Source: BOG-908 sp965198915
GTDB lineage: Bacteria > Pseudomonadota > Alphaproteobacteria > Acetobacterales > Acetobacteraceae
Reading direction: 5' to 3'
Assembly: GCA_965198915.1 (NCBI GenBank)
Contig: CBDAQC010000004.1
Location: 862,997 to 926,996, forward strand
Length of the DNA: 64,000 bases
Part shown: piece after piece, positions 34,813 through 44,245 of the stretch
Layout: each line of letters begins with the position of its first letter
Numbering within the stretch: the stretch's first letter is position 1
The notes under the pieces: model-generated
Told to the model about the DNA's origin: nothing
Seen by the model: the letters and a program-made list of their open reading frames with translations, nothing else
The model's database searches: none
Made by a program: the position numbers and the translations under genes

Positions 34813-35484
34813 GAAAGGGCGACTGGAAAGTCGTCCATCACGGACCGGCGGTCGCTAGGGGATCGAATGATGGCGCGCCCTAAGTCCATCCAGGCCGAAT
34901 CAGTCCTGCGCGCAACCAATCTTGCGCATAAGCCTTCAAACTTGCGCATTCTGGGTTCAATCTTGCACGAAATTGCTGCGCGCAAGATTGAACCATGGTC
35001 CTCTAGGCCCGCGACAATGATTTAACGGCCATCGAAAAGAGCCTTGCAACGCCGTAGCTGATATTGGCAGCATGATCACGCACGAGGGCAGGATCACCAA
35101 TCTGTGCGGATTTGACGGCCGAAATCGGTCCGTTTGGCGATCAGGCTCCGGAGTTCTTGACGGAAACGGCTCCCACTCGATTGTTGGTTCTCATCTTAAC
35201 CCGTTGTTTTGTCGATACAGTCTCCGATTGCACTACGCTCAATATCGCCATCGACACCGTCAAAAAAGTCTGCTGTTGATTTTGCTCGGGTTTTTGTCGG
35301 GTAGGCGAATTTTCCAGTCTCGCGCACTATCGGCAGCAATCGGAAGAAAAATGGCATTCCAGCGACGGCCAAGAAATTGCCGGAGCTCCGGTCCATACCG
35401 TCCTGCTACCCCTCTATAGTGCGACTAGCACTGCCGATGGCCGCCGATCGAGGCCCTCGATACTAGCCGCTTGATCCTGCCTGG
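34813..35484. other. Gene-free stretch with short inverted and direct repeats
   Basis: No supported CDS. The left part holds repeats of CTTGCGC(A) at about 34919 and 34941 and an inverted repeat (34954-34994); the right part shows nothing recognisable. Confidence 0.4.
34954..34994. repeat. 13-bp perfect inverted repeat with related upstream copies
   Basis: GGTTCAATCTTGC (34954-34966) and GCAAGATTGAACC (34982-34994) form 13-bp arms with a 15-bp spacer. Two related copies, CAATCTTGCGCA (about 34917) and CAAACTTGCGCA (about 34937), precede it at about 20-bp steps. It could be a protein-binding or recombination site; it lacks a U-tract, so it is not a standard terminator. Confidence 0.5.
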
Positions 35485-36276
35485 TCATGAGCTGATGGGA
35501 GGGCCTCCATTCGGAGTGACGAATAAGACCTGCGCTCCTTGCAGCCAAGCTTCAAGGCCAATTTCGGCAGCTAAACCGTCCGCCGGCGTGCGCGCCCGTG
35601 ATCGAAGATCCTGTTGGCGCGGCCGAGAAAATCGGGGCAGACCCGCGGTCCGCTCGCGGGAAACCAATCGCTCTAGCTTAGCGAGAAGTGGCGGACCTTC
35701 CCTAGCCCGCGCGACCACTTTTTCGACCGCCTCGTCCGGCCGCACCTCCGAAATCGCACGTGGCTCCGAGCAGACATATCGGTTCACGTGATCATAAACG
35801 ATACGGTGCTCGCGAGGCACCCCGCCGGCCCCAAGCCGAATCTGCGAGGGGCGCAGCATCAGCGACCGCTGCAGGACAGAGCTCGCGTGAAACGCCGTTT
35901 CATAGGTCGACCAGCTTGAGAAGCGGGGAGCAACGTAGAAAACATCGGCACCCTGACTCTCAAACTCTTCCAGGCGCAGGAATTGATGCTCATCGACATC
36001 AACAAAGTAGCGCCAAAACGGCTTCTGAAGAGCGGGGATGCTTTCGGCGGGGTGCAGGCGCCGAAACCGTGACAACTGCTGCCCAAGTTTGAACTGGAGC
36101 ATGACGACCTGACCGGGACCGGAGAAGGCGACGTCGAAGCCAAGACTGGCCTCATGGATCAGGCTCGGCAGAAATGGTGTCGCGTGAACACCTGCGGCGG
36201 CCAAGCGGCGCTCCATCTCGCGCGTCACGCCGTAACCATAGGAGAACTCCGAAAGGCGTTCATGCAAGTTGATCAT
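35485..36276 (-). CDS. Unknown protein with possible QxK nuclease-like motif (second of coupled pair)
   Basis: A 263-residue protein, unrecognised. Near residues 38-65 it reads LIHEASLGFDVAFSG, then QVVMLQFKLGQQLSR: Glu, Asp and Gln-x-Lys in the spacing of a PD-(D/E)XK core with the QxK variant. It continues with PFWRYFVDVDEHQFLRLEEF and a strand ADVFYVAP, where secondary structure could complete the fold. The ATG overlaps the upstream gene's stop (ATGA), so the pair is coupled. It sits between hipBA and a divergent Fic-Gabija unit, a defence context. Function is inferred only. Confidence 0.45.
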   Translation of the reverse strand: MINLHERLSEFSYGYGVTREMERRLAAAGVHATPFLPSLIHEASLGFDVAFSGPGQVVMLQFKLGQQLSRFRRLHPAESIPALQKPFWRYFVDVDEHQFLRLEEFESQGADVFYVAPRFSSWSTYETAFHASSVLQRSLMLRPSQIRLGAGGVPREHRIVYDHVNRYVCSEPRAISEVRPDEAVEKVVARAREGPPLLAKLERLVSRERTAGLPRFSRPRQQDLRSRARTPADGLAAEIGLEAWLQGAQVLFVTPNGGPPISS

Positions 36277-36911
36277 GCTGCGTCCTTAGGCGCCGGGGGG
36301 CGGTGGCCCAGCTCGATCGCCTTGCGGCGCTGCGCTGGACTCAGCGCACCCCAGAACCGATGCACCCGTGCGGTCGGCATCGACCGCAGGTCCTCAAGGT
36401 GCTGGGCGCGGCGCAGCTCGACCTGGAAGAAAGATGGACGATGGTCGATCCTCAAGCTTTCGAGCTTCCAGAAGACGACGGCGGCGTACTTGGGCGTCAG
36501 TTTCTTGTTACGCCGGTAATAGTCGAGCGCGCCGCTCAGGATCGGGCTGTCCTCAGCAGCCGCGAGACGCTCCAATGCCTTGATGCAGCTTTCAAGCTGC
36601 ATGTGCTGGGTGAGCTTCGCGAGGCGTCGTTTGGCCTCGTCCGGCGGCAGCCGGCGCCCGTCCTCAAGCACCGCGACATCGAACTGGAGGATGCAGTGCG
36701 ACCCGACCCAAAGCGCCGCTTCGGTGTAGCGGTTGGCGATTTCGAAATGGTATCGGAGGTCCTGCTGCCCGCAGAGTTCGCAGGTTTCGATCGGCGATTC
36801 ATGATCGACCGTGTTTTCAGTGAAGGCCCATTCCGCGAATGCGGCCGGGAGCGAGCCCGCGACCGACCGCGGCAAAATGCTGTCCCTGACTCTCTGCGTG
36901 TAGGCTGACAC
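36273..36911 (-). CDS. Unknown protein with a CxxC zinc-like motif (first of coupled pair)
   Basis: A 212-residue protein, unrecognised. Residues 40-80 carry TCELCGQQDLRYHFEI and LWVGSHCILQF, so Cys-x2-Cys and a later His-Cys could bind zinc in a small treble-clef-like fold. The rest is helical and basic, with LTPKYAAVVFWKLESLR and a C-terminal LSPAQRRKAIELGHRPP. It is coupled to the next gene (4-bp overlap) and divergent from the Fic gene across 99 bp. The zinc finger suggests nucleic-acid binding, but this is inference. Confidence 0.5.
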   Translation of the reverse strand: MSAYTQRVRDSILPRSVAGSLPAAFAEWAFTENTVDHESPIETCELCGQQDLRYHFEIANRYTEAALWVGSHCILQFDVAVLEDGRRLPPDEAKRRLAKLTQHMQLESCIKALERLAAAEDSPILSGALDYYRRNKKLTPKYAAVVFWKLESLRIDHRPSFFQVELRRAQHLEDLRSMPTARVHRFWGALSPAQRRKAIELGHRPPAPKDAA

Positions 36912-37010
36912 CCCTGCCCCCTGCTATTTAAGGCTCCTTAACTTACCAACCGCGCTATTTAAGCCAAGCGCCGATTGCTTTAATAGCCCCTTTCCGCCAA
37001 GGTTAGCGGC
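36912..37010. promoter_or_regulatory. Divergent promoter region, unknown pair and Fic-Gabija unit
   Basis: A 99-bp gap that must hold promoters for both units. It contains CTATTTAAG twice, at about 36925 and 36955, with related text around it. This 30-bp-spaced repeat could be paired binding sites or promoter parts. Confidence 0.4.
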
Positions 37011-38192
37011 ATGCCTGAAGCCTCAATCGCCAACGGCCGCATCGGCCGGTTCATCGACATGCCAGTTGGCGGTGAGATTCTCCGCGCCTTCGTGCCGCCG
37101 CCTCTCCCGCCAGAGCCACCGATTGACGTGCTCTCTCTCCTGGACCGACTAAGCGTCGCGGAACGGGCGTTGGGCCGGCTCGATGGAATCACCATGCTTC
37201 TGCCACGTCAGGAGCTGTTCCTATACATGTACGTCCGAAAGGAAGCGGTGCTCTCGTCGCAGATCGAGGGCACTCAGTCGACGCTTTCGGATCTTCTCCG
37301 ATTTGAAACAGAAGCGCAGGCCGGCGAGCCGGTCGACGACATCCGAGAGGTCTCGAACTACGTCGATGCGATGATGTTCGGGCTCGAGCGCCTTCAAGAA
37401 TTGCCGCTTTCGCTCCGCCTCATTCGAGAGATGCACGCTCGCCTCCTCCAGAGCGGGCGCGGTGGCACCAAGAACCCCGGCGAGTTTCGGCGGTCACAAA
37501 ACTGGATCGGAGGCACCCGACCGGGCAACGCCCTCTTCGTCCCGCCTCCTGTGACCGAGCTCGACGCGGCCCTAGCCGCGCTCGAGGCGTTCATGCACGA
37601 GGACCAGTCGAGGCTGCCGGCCCTGATCAAGGCCGGGCTTCTTCACGTGCAGTTCGAAACAATCCACCCGTTCCTCGATGGCAACGGGCGTATCGGCCGG
37701 CTCCTCGTGACCCTCTACCTTTGCGTTCACGGCGTCTTGCGGAAGCCGCTCCTCTACCTGAGCCTATATCTGAAGACCCGGCGCACCGACTATTACCGCC
37801 TGCTGCAGGAGGTCCGGGAGCGCGGCTCCTGGGAGGCCTGGCTAGAGTTTTTCCTCGAAGGCGTTGCCGAGACCGCCAACCAGGCCTTCGACGCAGCGAC
37901 ACGCATCGTCGACCTGTTTAAGCATGATCGCGACCGCATCATCGCTGGCAGCGAGCGCGCGGGCTCTGCGCTGCGCATCCACGACCTGATGCAGCAGAAC
38001 CCCTTCGTGACGAGCAACCAGCTTGTCGAACGAACGGGGCTGTCCTCTCCAACCGTGAACGCCGCGCTCGCAGACCTAGAGCGCCTCGGCATCGTCGAGG
38101 AGGTGACCGGCCGCCGCCGCGGTCGCGTCTTCGGGTATCGCCGCTATCTCGCGATCCTGAGCGAGGGCACCGACCCGCTCCCGACTACGTGA
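37011..38192 (+). CDS. Fic-domain AMPylase with built-in inhibitory motif and C-terminal winged helix
   Basis: A 393-residue Fic protein that probably transfers AMP (or another nucleotide) to a target protein. It has the N-terminal inhibitory helix SSQIEGT (82-88, (S/T)xxxE(G/N)), the catalytic motif HPFLDGNGRIGR (219-230), and a C-terminal winged helix (LVERTGLSSPTVNAALADLE) that may allow DNA binding or self-regulation. This is the common class II, self-inhibited Fic layout. It ends 24 bp before the OLD-nuclease gene, in the same direction, so it is probably co-transcribed with the Gabija-like pair. All active-site residues are present. Confidence 0.93.
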   Translation: MPEASIANGRIGRFIDMPVGGEILRAFVPPPLPPEPPIDVLSLLDRLSVAERALGRLDGITMLLPRQELFLYMYVRKEAVLSSQIEGTQSTLSDLLRFETEAQAGEPVDDIREVSNYVDAMMFGLERLQELPLSLRLIREMHARLLQSGRGGTKNPGEFRRSQNWIGGTRPGNALFVPPPVTELDAALAALEAFMHEDQSRLPALIKAGLLHVQFETIHPFLDGNGRIGRLLVTLYLCVHGVLRKPLLYLSLYLKTRRTDYYRLLQEVRERGSWEAWLEFFLEGVAETANQAFDAATRIVDLFKHDRDRIIAGSERAGSALRIHDLMQQNPFVTSNQLVERTGLSSPTVNAALADLERLGIVEEVTGRRRGRVFGYRRYLAILSEGTDPLPTT

Positions 38193-38216
38193 TCAACGTC
38201 ATCGAAAGCTCGTCCC

Positions 38217-40199
38217 TTGCGTCTTGAAAGCGTTACTCTCTCCGGCTTCCGCTGCTTCGGCCCTGATCCTCTCAAGGCTCCGATCAGCCCCGAGGTCACC
38301 GCGGTTGTCGGTCCCAATGCGGCGGGCAAAACGGCGCTGCTCAAAGCGCTTTCCAAGGTTTTCGGCGTCAGTCGGCCGGAGCGGACGATCCATCGCTCGG
38401 ATTTCCACGTAGCCGCCGACGCCGAGCCTGACGACCGGTCAGCGAAGGACCTCGTCATCGACGTCCTCGTCGCGCTCCCTGAACTTGCCGACGGCACGGC
38501 GACGCCAGAGACCGTGGCGCCATCGTTTCGACACATGCTCATCACGCGTGAGGACCAGCCGCCGGTCTGTCGCATGCGGCTTGAAGCTCGTTGGGAGGAT
38601 GACAACACCGTCGAAGGCGAAGTCTCCCAGGACCTATATTGGGTGGACACGTTGGACGAGGTGCCCGCAGCAGCAAAGAAGCATCCTGTTCCGCCCGCGG
38701 ATCGCGGCCTCATCCAACTATACTATACGCCGGCGAGCCGCGACGCGGGCGCGCAAGTGCGCGCCACCACCGGGGCTCTCGCAGCTCGCCTGCTCCGCGC
38801 GATCGAATGGTCAGACGACGCACGCGATAGCGTCGACGAGGCGACTGAGGCGCTTACCAACGCCTTTGAGGGCGAGAAAGCGGTCGCAGCGATCGGCAAG
38901 GCCCTGCAGGAGCGCTGGTCGACGCTTCACGATGACGCGACGGACACCAAGCCGCGTCTCAGCCTGGTTAGCCGTCGTTTTGAGGAGGTCGTCAGCAAGA
39001 TCGCGGTCATGTTCGAACAGGGGCCCGACGGTCATGAGCGCGGCCTCGACGCCCTCAGCGACGGCCAGCAATCGCTCTTCTATTTTGCGCTCGCTGCAGC
39101 CGTGTTCGACATGGAACGTCAGGTCGTGACCGGAACGGTCGTGGGCTTCCACAGGGATCAACTACGCATTCCAGCCCTATCGATTTTCGCGCTTGAGGAG
39201 CCCGAGAACCACCTCTCGCCTTACTTTCTGGCGCGCATTCTCCGCCAAGTTCGCTCGCTGACCGAGGACGGCAGCGCCCAGGCACTCGTTACCAGCCACT
39301 CGCCGGCCGTGCTGAGCAGGGTTGATCCGCGAGAAGTTCGCTACTGCCGCTGCGATCCCGAAACGCGGGTCTCTACGATCAAAAAAATCAAGTTACCGAA
39401 AGGTCTCGGCGAGGAAGCAAAGTTCGTCCGCGGCGCAATGCTCGCCTACCCCGAGCTCTACTTCGCGCGGTTCGTCGTGCTGGTGGAAGGCGACTCCGAG
39501 CGCGTGGTGCTGCCGCGTCTTGCCGACGCCCTCGACCTCCTGATCGACCCGGCCTTCGTCGCGATCGTCCCGCTCGGCGGGCGGCACGTCCAGCACTTCT
39601 GGCGTCTGCTTGCTCAGCTTCAGATTCCGTACGCTACGCTCCTCGACCTTGATCTTGGCCGGGCGGGTGCGGGCTTCGGCCGCATCAAGACCGCCATCGA
39701 AAACCTGATCGACGTCGGCGTACCGAAGGACGAGCTCCTCAAGTTGGACAAGGGCGTTCTGCCCGATGCGGATTTCGCCAAGATGCACACTTGGCAGGAC
39801 GCTGAAGACCGCGAAATCCTTCGCGGTTGGATCAATTGCTTGAAGAAGTACGGCGTTTACTTTTCCGAGCCACTTGATCTCGACCTCAGCATGCTCGCGG
39901 CCTTTCCGGACGCCTATGAAGCGATCATCCCGGCGGGCGGCGGACCGCAAATGGAAGCGGACAAGGCAGCTGAGGCCGTGCTTGGCACCAAGGGGCCAGG
40001 GCTGACGCTATACACCGGCCCGTACAAGGACTACCCACCGATCTTCCCGGCCTATCGTTATCACTACCTCACGCAGAGCAAGCCTGCCACGCACCTTGCC
40101 GCGTTGACGCACATCAGGAAGACTACGCTCAAAAACGACATGCCCAAGGTGCTCGCCGAACTGCTCGCGCACGTGTTCAAGAACCTGAGGCGGGACTGA
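38217..40199 (+). CDS. gajA: OLD-family ATP-dependent nuclease, Gabija GajA-like
   Basis: A 660-residue protein: ABC-type ATPase followed by a Toprim nuclease. Walker A GPNAAGKT (32-39), signature LSDGQQSL (280-287), Walker B ALEEPENHL (326-334) and TSHSP (359-363). The Toprim part has VLVEGDSE (421-428, catalytic Glu) and LLDLDLGR (475-482, Asp pair). GajA nicks DNA when nucleotide pools fall during phage infection. It begins with TTG at 38217; no ATG fits the conserved start MRLESVTLSGFRCFG. The downstream helicase begins 2 bp after its stop, matching class 2 OLD/Gabija order. Confidence 0.9.
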   Translation: MRLESVTLSGFRCFGPDPLKAPISPEVTAVVGPNAAGKTALLKALSKVFGVSRPERTIHRSDFHVAADAEPDDRSAKDLVIDVLVALPELADGTATPETVAPSFRHMLITREDQPPVCRMRLEARWEDDNTVEGEVSQDLYWVDTLDEVPAAAKKHPVPPADRGLIQLYYTPASRDAGAQVRATTGALAARLLRAIEWSDDARDSVDEATEALTNAFEGEKAVAAIGKALQERWSTLHDDATDTKPRLSLVSRRFEEVVSKIAVMFEQGPDGHERGLDALSDGQQSLFYFALAAAVFDMERQVVTGTVVGFHRDQLRIPALSIFALEEPENHLSPYFLARILRQVRSLTEDGSAQALVTSHSPAVLSRVDPREVRYCRCDPETRVSTIKKIKLPKGLGEEAKFVRGAMLAYPELYFARFVVLVEGDSERVVLPRLADALDLLIDPAFVAIVPLGGRHVQHFWRLLAQLQIPYATLLDLDLGRAGAGFGRIKTAIENLIDVGVPKDELLKLDKGVLPDADFAKMHTWQDAEDREILRGWINCLKKYGVYFSEPLDLDLSMLAAFPDAYEAIIPAGGGPQMEADKAAEAVLGTKGPGLTLYTGPYKDYPPIFPAYRYHYLTQSKPATHLAALTHIRKTTLKNDMPKVLAELLAHVFKNLRRD

Positions 40200-40201
40200 T
40201 C

Positions 40202-42109
40202 ATGGCCGCGCTGGCCCGTCGCGTTCGTGCCGCAGACTGGATCCCGACCGGCGTTGAAGCACTTGAGGCCAACGCTCTTATCGTCGCGAAGTCAGAAGAT
40301 CATCGCTCCGTTATTGCAGGCCCGGGTGCCGGCAAGACCGAACTGCTCGCGCAGCGGGCTGCATTCCTGCTCCAGACTGGCGCGACACCCGCACCACAAC
40401 GCATTCTGGCAATCAGCTACAAGCGTGACGCCGCGACCAACCTCGCCGCCCGGGTGCGCCAACGCTGTCATCGCAGTCATGCCGCTCGCTTCGACTCGAT
40501 GACCTTCGACGCGTTCGCGAAGAGTCTCGTCGACCGGTTTGGGCAGGTCCTGCCCGCACGGTGGCGCCCGCGTCCCGACTACGAGATCATGTGGACGAAC
40601 GACGACCTCTTCCGTGGCTTTCTGCAGCAGCAGCTCGGCGCGCCGCCGCCCGGCGTCGGAACTATGGCGGACATACAAGCGATTACCGTCAAGCCCTTCG
40701 AGCGCTATCATCTGGTCGGGCGCCCGCTTCCTGTCGATGGATGGGCGCGCCCCACACCCGCGCAATGGGCGGCAGACCGCTTCTGGCAGTCCTCTCTGCA
40801 CGAGGGTCCCAAAAGCCGCCTCGCCTTTCCGATGATCGGGCGCCTCGCCGAGCTCCTACTTCGCCTCAACCCGATGGCGCGCGAGGCGCTCCGCCTCACC
40901 TACTCGCACCTCTTCATGGACGAGTTTCAGGACACCACTCAGGTCCAGTACGACCTGGTGAAAACGATCTTCCTGGGCAGCGACGCTGTGATCACCGCCG
41001 TCGGCGACAACAAGCAGCAGATCATGCGCTGGGCGATGGCAATGGCAGACCCGTTCGCTGCCTTCGACGCCGACTTCGGTGCGACCCGGACGCCATTGTT
41101 CAACAACTATCGGTCCTCGCCCGACCTCGTCCGTATCCAGCACATCCTAGCCGTGGCGCTTGATCCGAAAGCCGTGAAGCCAGTGTCGATGGCCAAGCCG
41201 TCGATCGACGGGGAGAGTTGCGCGATCTGGGACTTTTCAACTCCGCAGATCGAGGCAGCGCAACTCGCCGCCTTCGTCGCCGCCGAAATGAAAGCGCAGG
41301 AGCTCGGGCCGCGCGATTTCGTCCTGTTGATCCGCCAGCGCCCCGATCGTTACGCGGCGGTACTTGAGCCCGCATTCGAGGCCGCCGGCCTGGCGTTGCG
41401 AAACGAGGCGGCCATGGTCGGTGCCGTCGCTATGCAGGACTTGCTGCCGGACGAAGCATCACGACTCATCACCGGACTTCTTCGTCTCGCGACGAGCCGC
41501 CGAGCGGGCCGCTATTGGTCAGAATGCCAGCAGGCCTTAGCGTCGTTGCGCGGCATCGATCTCGATGACGATAATGCGCAAGCGAAAATTGCCCGAGAGC
41601 TGGATGAGTTTGCGCTCGGCCTAGCTCAACAACACCCGGCGCCGCCGAGTGATCGCGCCGCATCGGTGGCGTTGGTTCGCGAGATACTCGAGTTCGTCGG
41701 CGTCAACCGTCTCCTCGCCGCCCACCCCGCCTATGCCCAAGGCAACTGGCTCAGCAAAGTTCTTCAGGCGGTCGTGACCCACCTGACAGCCTCCGCCGTC
41801 GGAGCAGCGGACTGGGCCACCGCGCTCGACGGCTATGAAGGCATTCATGCCGTGCCCTTGATGACGATCCACAAAAGCAAGGGTCTCGAATATCACACCG
41901 TTGTCTTTGTCGGCCTCGATGATGACGCGTGGCGGCGAAGTTTCATCGAGGATCAGGCGGAGGCGACAGCTGGATTCTTTGTTGCCTTCACCCGAGCGAA
42001 GCAGCGGGTGCTCTTTACCTACTGCGCCCGAAGAGGGACGCGCGAGGCGATCGCAACCTTCTACCAACTGCTCCTCGACGCCGGGGTGCAGATCGTTGAG
42101 GTCGCCTAG
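40202..42109 (+). CDS. gajB: UvrD/PcrA-like superfamily 1 helicase, Gabija GajB-like
   Basis: A 635-residue SF1A helicase. Walker A IAGPGAGKTELL (38-49), motif Ia region ISYKRDAATNLAARV, Walker B FMDEFQDTTQVQ (from 238), motif III GDNKQQIMRWA, motif IV NNYRSS, motif V TIHKSKGLEYHTV and motif VI FVAFTRAKQRV. In Gabija the GajB helicase senses DNA ends made by GajA and hydrolyses nucleotides. Two bases separate it from gajA, so they are coupled. All helicase motifs are intact. It is slightly longer than the shortest GajB proteins but within range. Confidence 0.9.
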   Translation: MAALARRVRAADWIPTGVEALEANALIVAKSEDHRSVIAGPGAGKTELLAQRAAFLLQTGATPAPQRILAISYKRDAATNLAARVRQRCHRSHAARFDSMTFDAFAKSLVDRFGQVLPARWRPRPDYEIMWTNDDLFRGFLQQQLGAPPPGVGTMADIQAITVKPFERYHLVGRPLPVDGWARPTPAQWAADRFWQSSLHEGPKSRLAFPMIGRLAELLLRLNPMAREALRLTYSHLFMDEFQDTTQVQYDLVKTIFLGSDAVITAVGDNKQQIMRWAMAMADPFAAFDADFGATRTPLFNNYRSSPDLVRIQHILAVALDPKAVKPVSMAKPSIDGESCAIWDFSTPQIEAAQLAAFVAAEMKAQELGPRDFVLLIRQRPDRYAAVLEPAFEAAGLALRNEAAMVGAVAMQDLLPDEASRLITGLLRLATSRRAGRYWSECQQALASLRGIDLDDDNAQAKIARELDEFALGLAQQHPAPPSDRAASVALVREILEFVGVNRLLAAHPAYAQGNWLSKVLQAVVTHLTASAVGAADWATALDGYEGIHAVPLMTIHKSKGLEYHTVVFVGLDDDAWRRSFIEDQAEATAGFFVAFTRAKQRVLFTYCARRGTREAIATFYQLLLDAGVQIVEVA

Positions 42110-42382
42110 CCGGTCATCCCGCCTAAAAGTCTTCTTGTCATGTGCTCAAATCACCGTCTGCGATAGACCAACCAACAATGCTCGCGGACGCTGAATTCCC
42201 AGACCATCCGGTGCAATTCCGACCGTTTGATTTTGTTTTTTGTGTTCATTGAGGACTTTACTTCGACGTTTGAAAAACCGGCGGAGGTCCAACCGCGCGT
42301 CACCTCTCCAGATCGAGGGTAATGAACACTGGGCGCAGTGACTGTCGGAGGTCGGGTGATGCGGTCGCCATTTTCAGCCCGA

Positions 42383-44236
42383 TCACTCCGACCGGCTTTT
42401 CGTGGAAAGAGACACGCAACGTGCGGCTACGATTGCCTCAACCTTGTCGCGCACGGTCTTGGCGCTATCGAACTCACCGGCGAAAGCGGGGAGCTGAAGG
42501 GTCAGAAGGCGATCAGTGACGCGCGTTGCGAGTGCGTCGAGCCCGGCTTCAGCATCCTCGACCCTAAGACCGATTGTGCGCGCCAAGGCGATAAAATCCT
42601 GGCGCGTCAGACGATCATCCTTGCCGTTCAGTTTCAGGGCCATTCCATCGCCGGCAAGGCCTGGGAAAACCCGCGTGGTCACGGCATCGTAGAGGGGCGC
42701 AAGACAGACGGAAGTGAACGTTTTGGCCCCCGCTTCGGCCGTCTTGAGGACGGCGAGATTCTTCAGGTGCATATCGCCATCGGCGATCAACCAGGCGAAC
42801 ACCGCGCGTCGGAACAGGATGTTGAGGTCCGAGGCCGGGTCAGTGGATAGCGGGCGCAAGGCGCGCGCCATCCTCTCGATCGTTCCGTCGTATTTCGCCA
42901 ATGTCGGAAGATCGAGGATGGAGCAAAAATCCTCCATCGCGAGACGGCGCTGATCCTGCGGTCCCCGCCTGATGTCGAACCGTTCGACGACTAGGGCCGG
43001 CGGCATGCCGTCGGGCATCGCAATCAACGCGGCGTCTGGCGCTTCGAAACCCGCGGCGCGCCCGAGTTCGAGGCACAGCCATTCCACGATCGGCAGCATG
43101 TCGAAGCCCGCTGTGCCGGCCGGCTTCAGGATGTGGGTGAAGGGCTGGTCGATCGCCGGGACCAGGGCGCCGTCCTCGGTCAGACTCATCGGCGCCTTGA
43201 TCTGGACGCCCGACAAGCGCGGCGTTTCGGCGCGCGCAAACATGCGCGCCAGATTCTGCTCGAAAGTCTCTTCGATTTCGCCGCGTCGGGGTCCGGCATA
43301 GACCCCTGTGAAGCGGCCGTCGGCAGCAAAGCTGGCGAGTGGCGCCCTCAGCACGTCGGCCGGCAGCGCCGCCCGCTGATCGCGGTCTTCGACGATGGCG
43401 ATGTTCGACATGTAGCGTCGACCACGTCGCAGGGTGTCGCGCTCGTCGCGTTCACGCAGCACCTGGGCCAGCCACCCCTCGGGCAGCAGAGACTCGATAA
43501 ATGCCGGCAATTTGCCAGGAATTGTCTCGCGGATGAACGCCGGACCGGAGCGCTTGGGTTTCCAACGCCACTCGAAGCCGTCATGGGTCAAACGACCGAC
43601 CAGATCACCGTGCCAGGCGACCAAAAGAATGAGCGCGGCCTTGTTCACAGGCGGAGCGCCGCCGGGTTTGGCAAGGAGAAAGCGTTCGGCGCCTTCACCC
43701 TCGCGATACCACGCGTTTTCGCGAGCAAGCGCCCACACCGCATCAGCCGCCGCCTGGGGCGTGCCGTGTTCCGCCACCAGCCGCGCGGCCATTTGCGCGC
43801 GCATCTCGGCGGTGATGGCGCTGGCGTGCTCGCTCCTCAACCGAAAGGCTTCGAGGAAGCGCTGCCGTGGCGACGACGCGGCGATGCGCAGTTCTCCGAG
43901 ATCATCGCCAATGACGGCGATCGCCGTCGAGGGGTGGCTCGGCGCTTCGTTTTGGATGATCTCCAGGGTCCGCAACCTTGTGCGCTGGTTGCGACGGCCA
44001 CTGATGAAGAGGCGGCCATCCGGGCTGGGCGCGAGCAGGACCGCGCTGGCGGATGATAAGTAAGCGTTTGGGTAGAGGTAATGCGCGATGCGGACGGCGT
44101 GGCTCAGGATAGCCATCTCTGTGGCGCCGTCGTGATCGACGTAAACGCCGCGAACGAGCGAGATTAATTCGCCGCTTTGGGCGCGCTGGTATGCTCGTTT
44201 GGCGTCTATCGTCTCTCCGACCAAGTGGATCGCCAT
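42383..44236 (-). CDS. AbiEi-like winged-helix domain fused to a HipA-like kinase
   Basis: About 617 residues. The N-terminal 120 residues (AKRAYQRAQSGELISLVRGV, ILSHAVRIAHYLYPNAYLSS, LFISGRRNQRTRLRT) match the AbiEi antitoxin/transcription-regulator type. The rest is a complete HipA kinase: GDLVGRLTHDGF, SGVQIKAPMSL (Gly-rich loop region), ADGDMHLKNLAVL (catalytic Asp/Asn) and LAPLYDAVTT (metal motif). Regulator and kinase are normally separate genes. ATG 44236 is chosen because GGGA lies about 6 bp upstream and the operator ends there; the frame from 44563 is non-coding. It probably self-represses through the two 25-bp boxes upstream. Confidence 0.85.
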   Translation of the reverse strand: MAIHLVGETIDAKRAYQRAQSGELISLVRGVYVDHDGATEMAILSHAVRIAHYLYPNAYLSSASAVLLAPSPDGRLFISGRRNQRTRLRTLEIIQNEAPSHPSTAIAVIGDDLGELRIAASSPRQRFLEAFRLRSEHASAITAEMRAQMAARLVAEHGTPQAAADAVWALARENAWYREGEGAERFLLAKPGGAPPVNKAALILLVAWHGDLVGRLTHDGFEWRWKPKRSGPAFIRETIPGKLPAFIESLLPEGWLAQVLRERDERDTLRRGRRYMSNIAIVEDRDQRAALPADVLRAPLASFAADGRFTGVYAGPRRGEIEETFEQNLARMFARAETPRLSGVQIKAPMSLTEDGALVPAIDQPFTHILKPAGTAGFDMLPIVEWLCLELGRAAGFEAPDAALIAMPDGMPPALVVERFDIRRGPQDQRRLAMEDFCSILDLPTLAKYDGTIERMARALRPLSTDPASDLNILFRRAVFAWLIADGDMHLKNLAVLKTAEAGAKTFTSVCLAPLYDAVTTRVFPGLAGDGMALKLNGKDDRLTRQDFIALARTIGLRVEDAEAGLDALATRVTDRLLTLQLPAFAGEFDSAKTVRDKVEAIVAARCVSLSTKSRSE

Positions 44237-44245
44237 TGGATTATC

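Noticed and set aside
43133..44056. Long plus-strand ORF opposite the AbiEi-HipA gene
   Set aside because: Antisense shadow of a high-GC coding region with no domain pattern; the minus-strand frame has clear kinase motifs.
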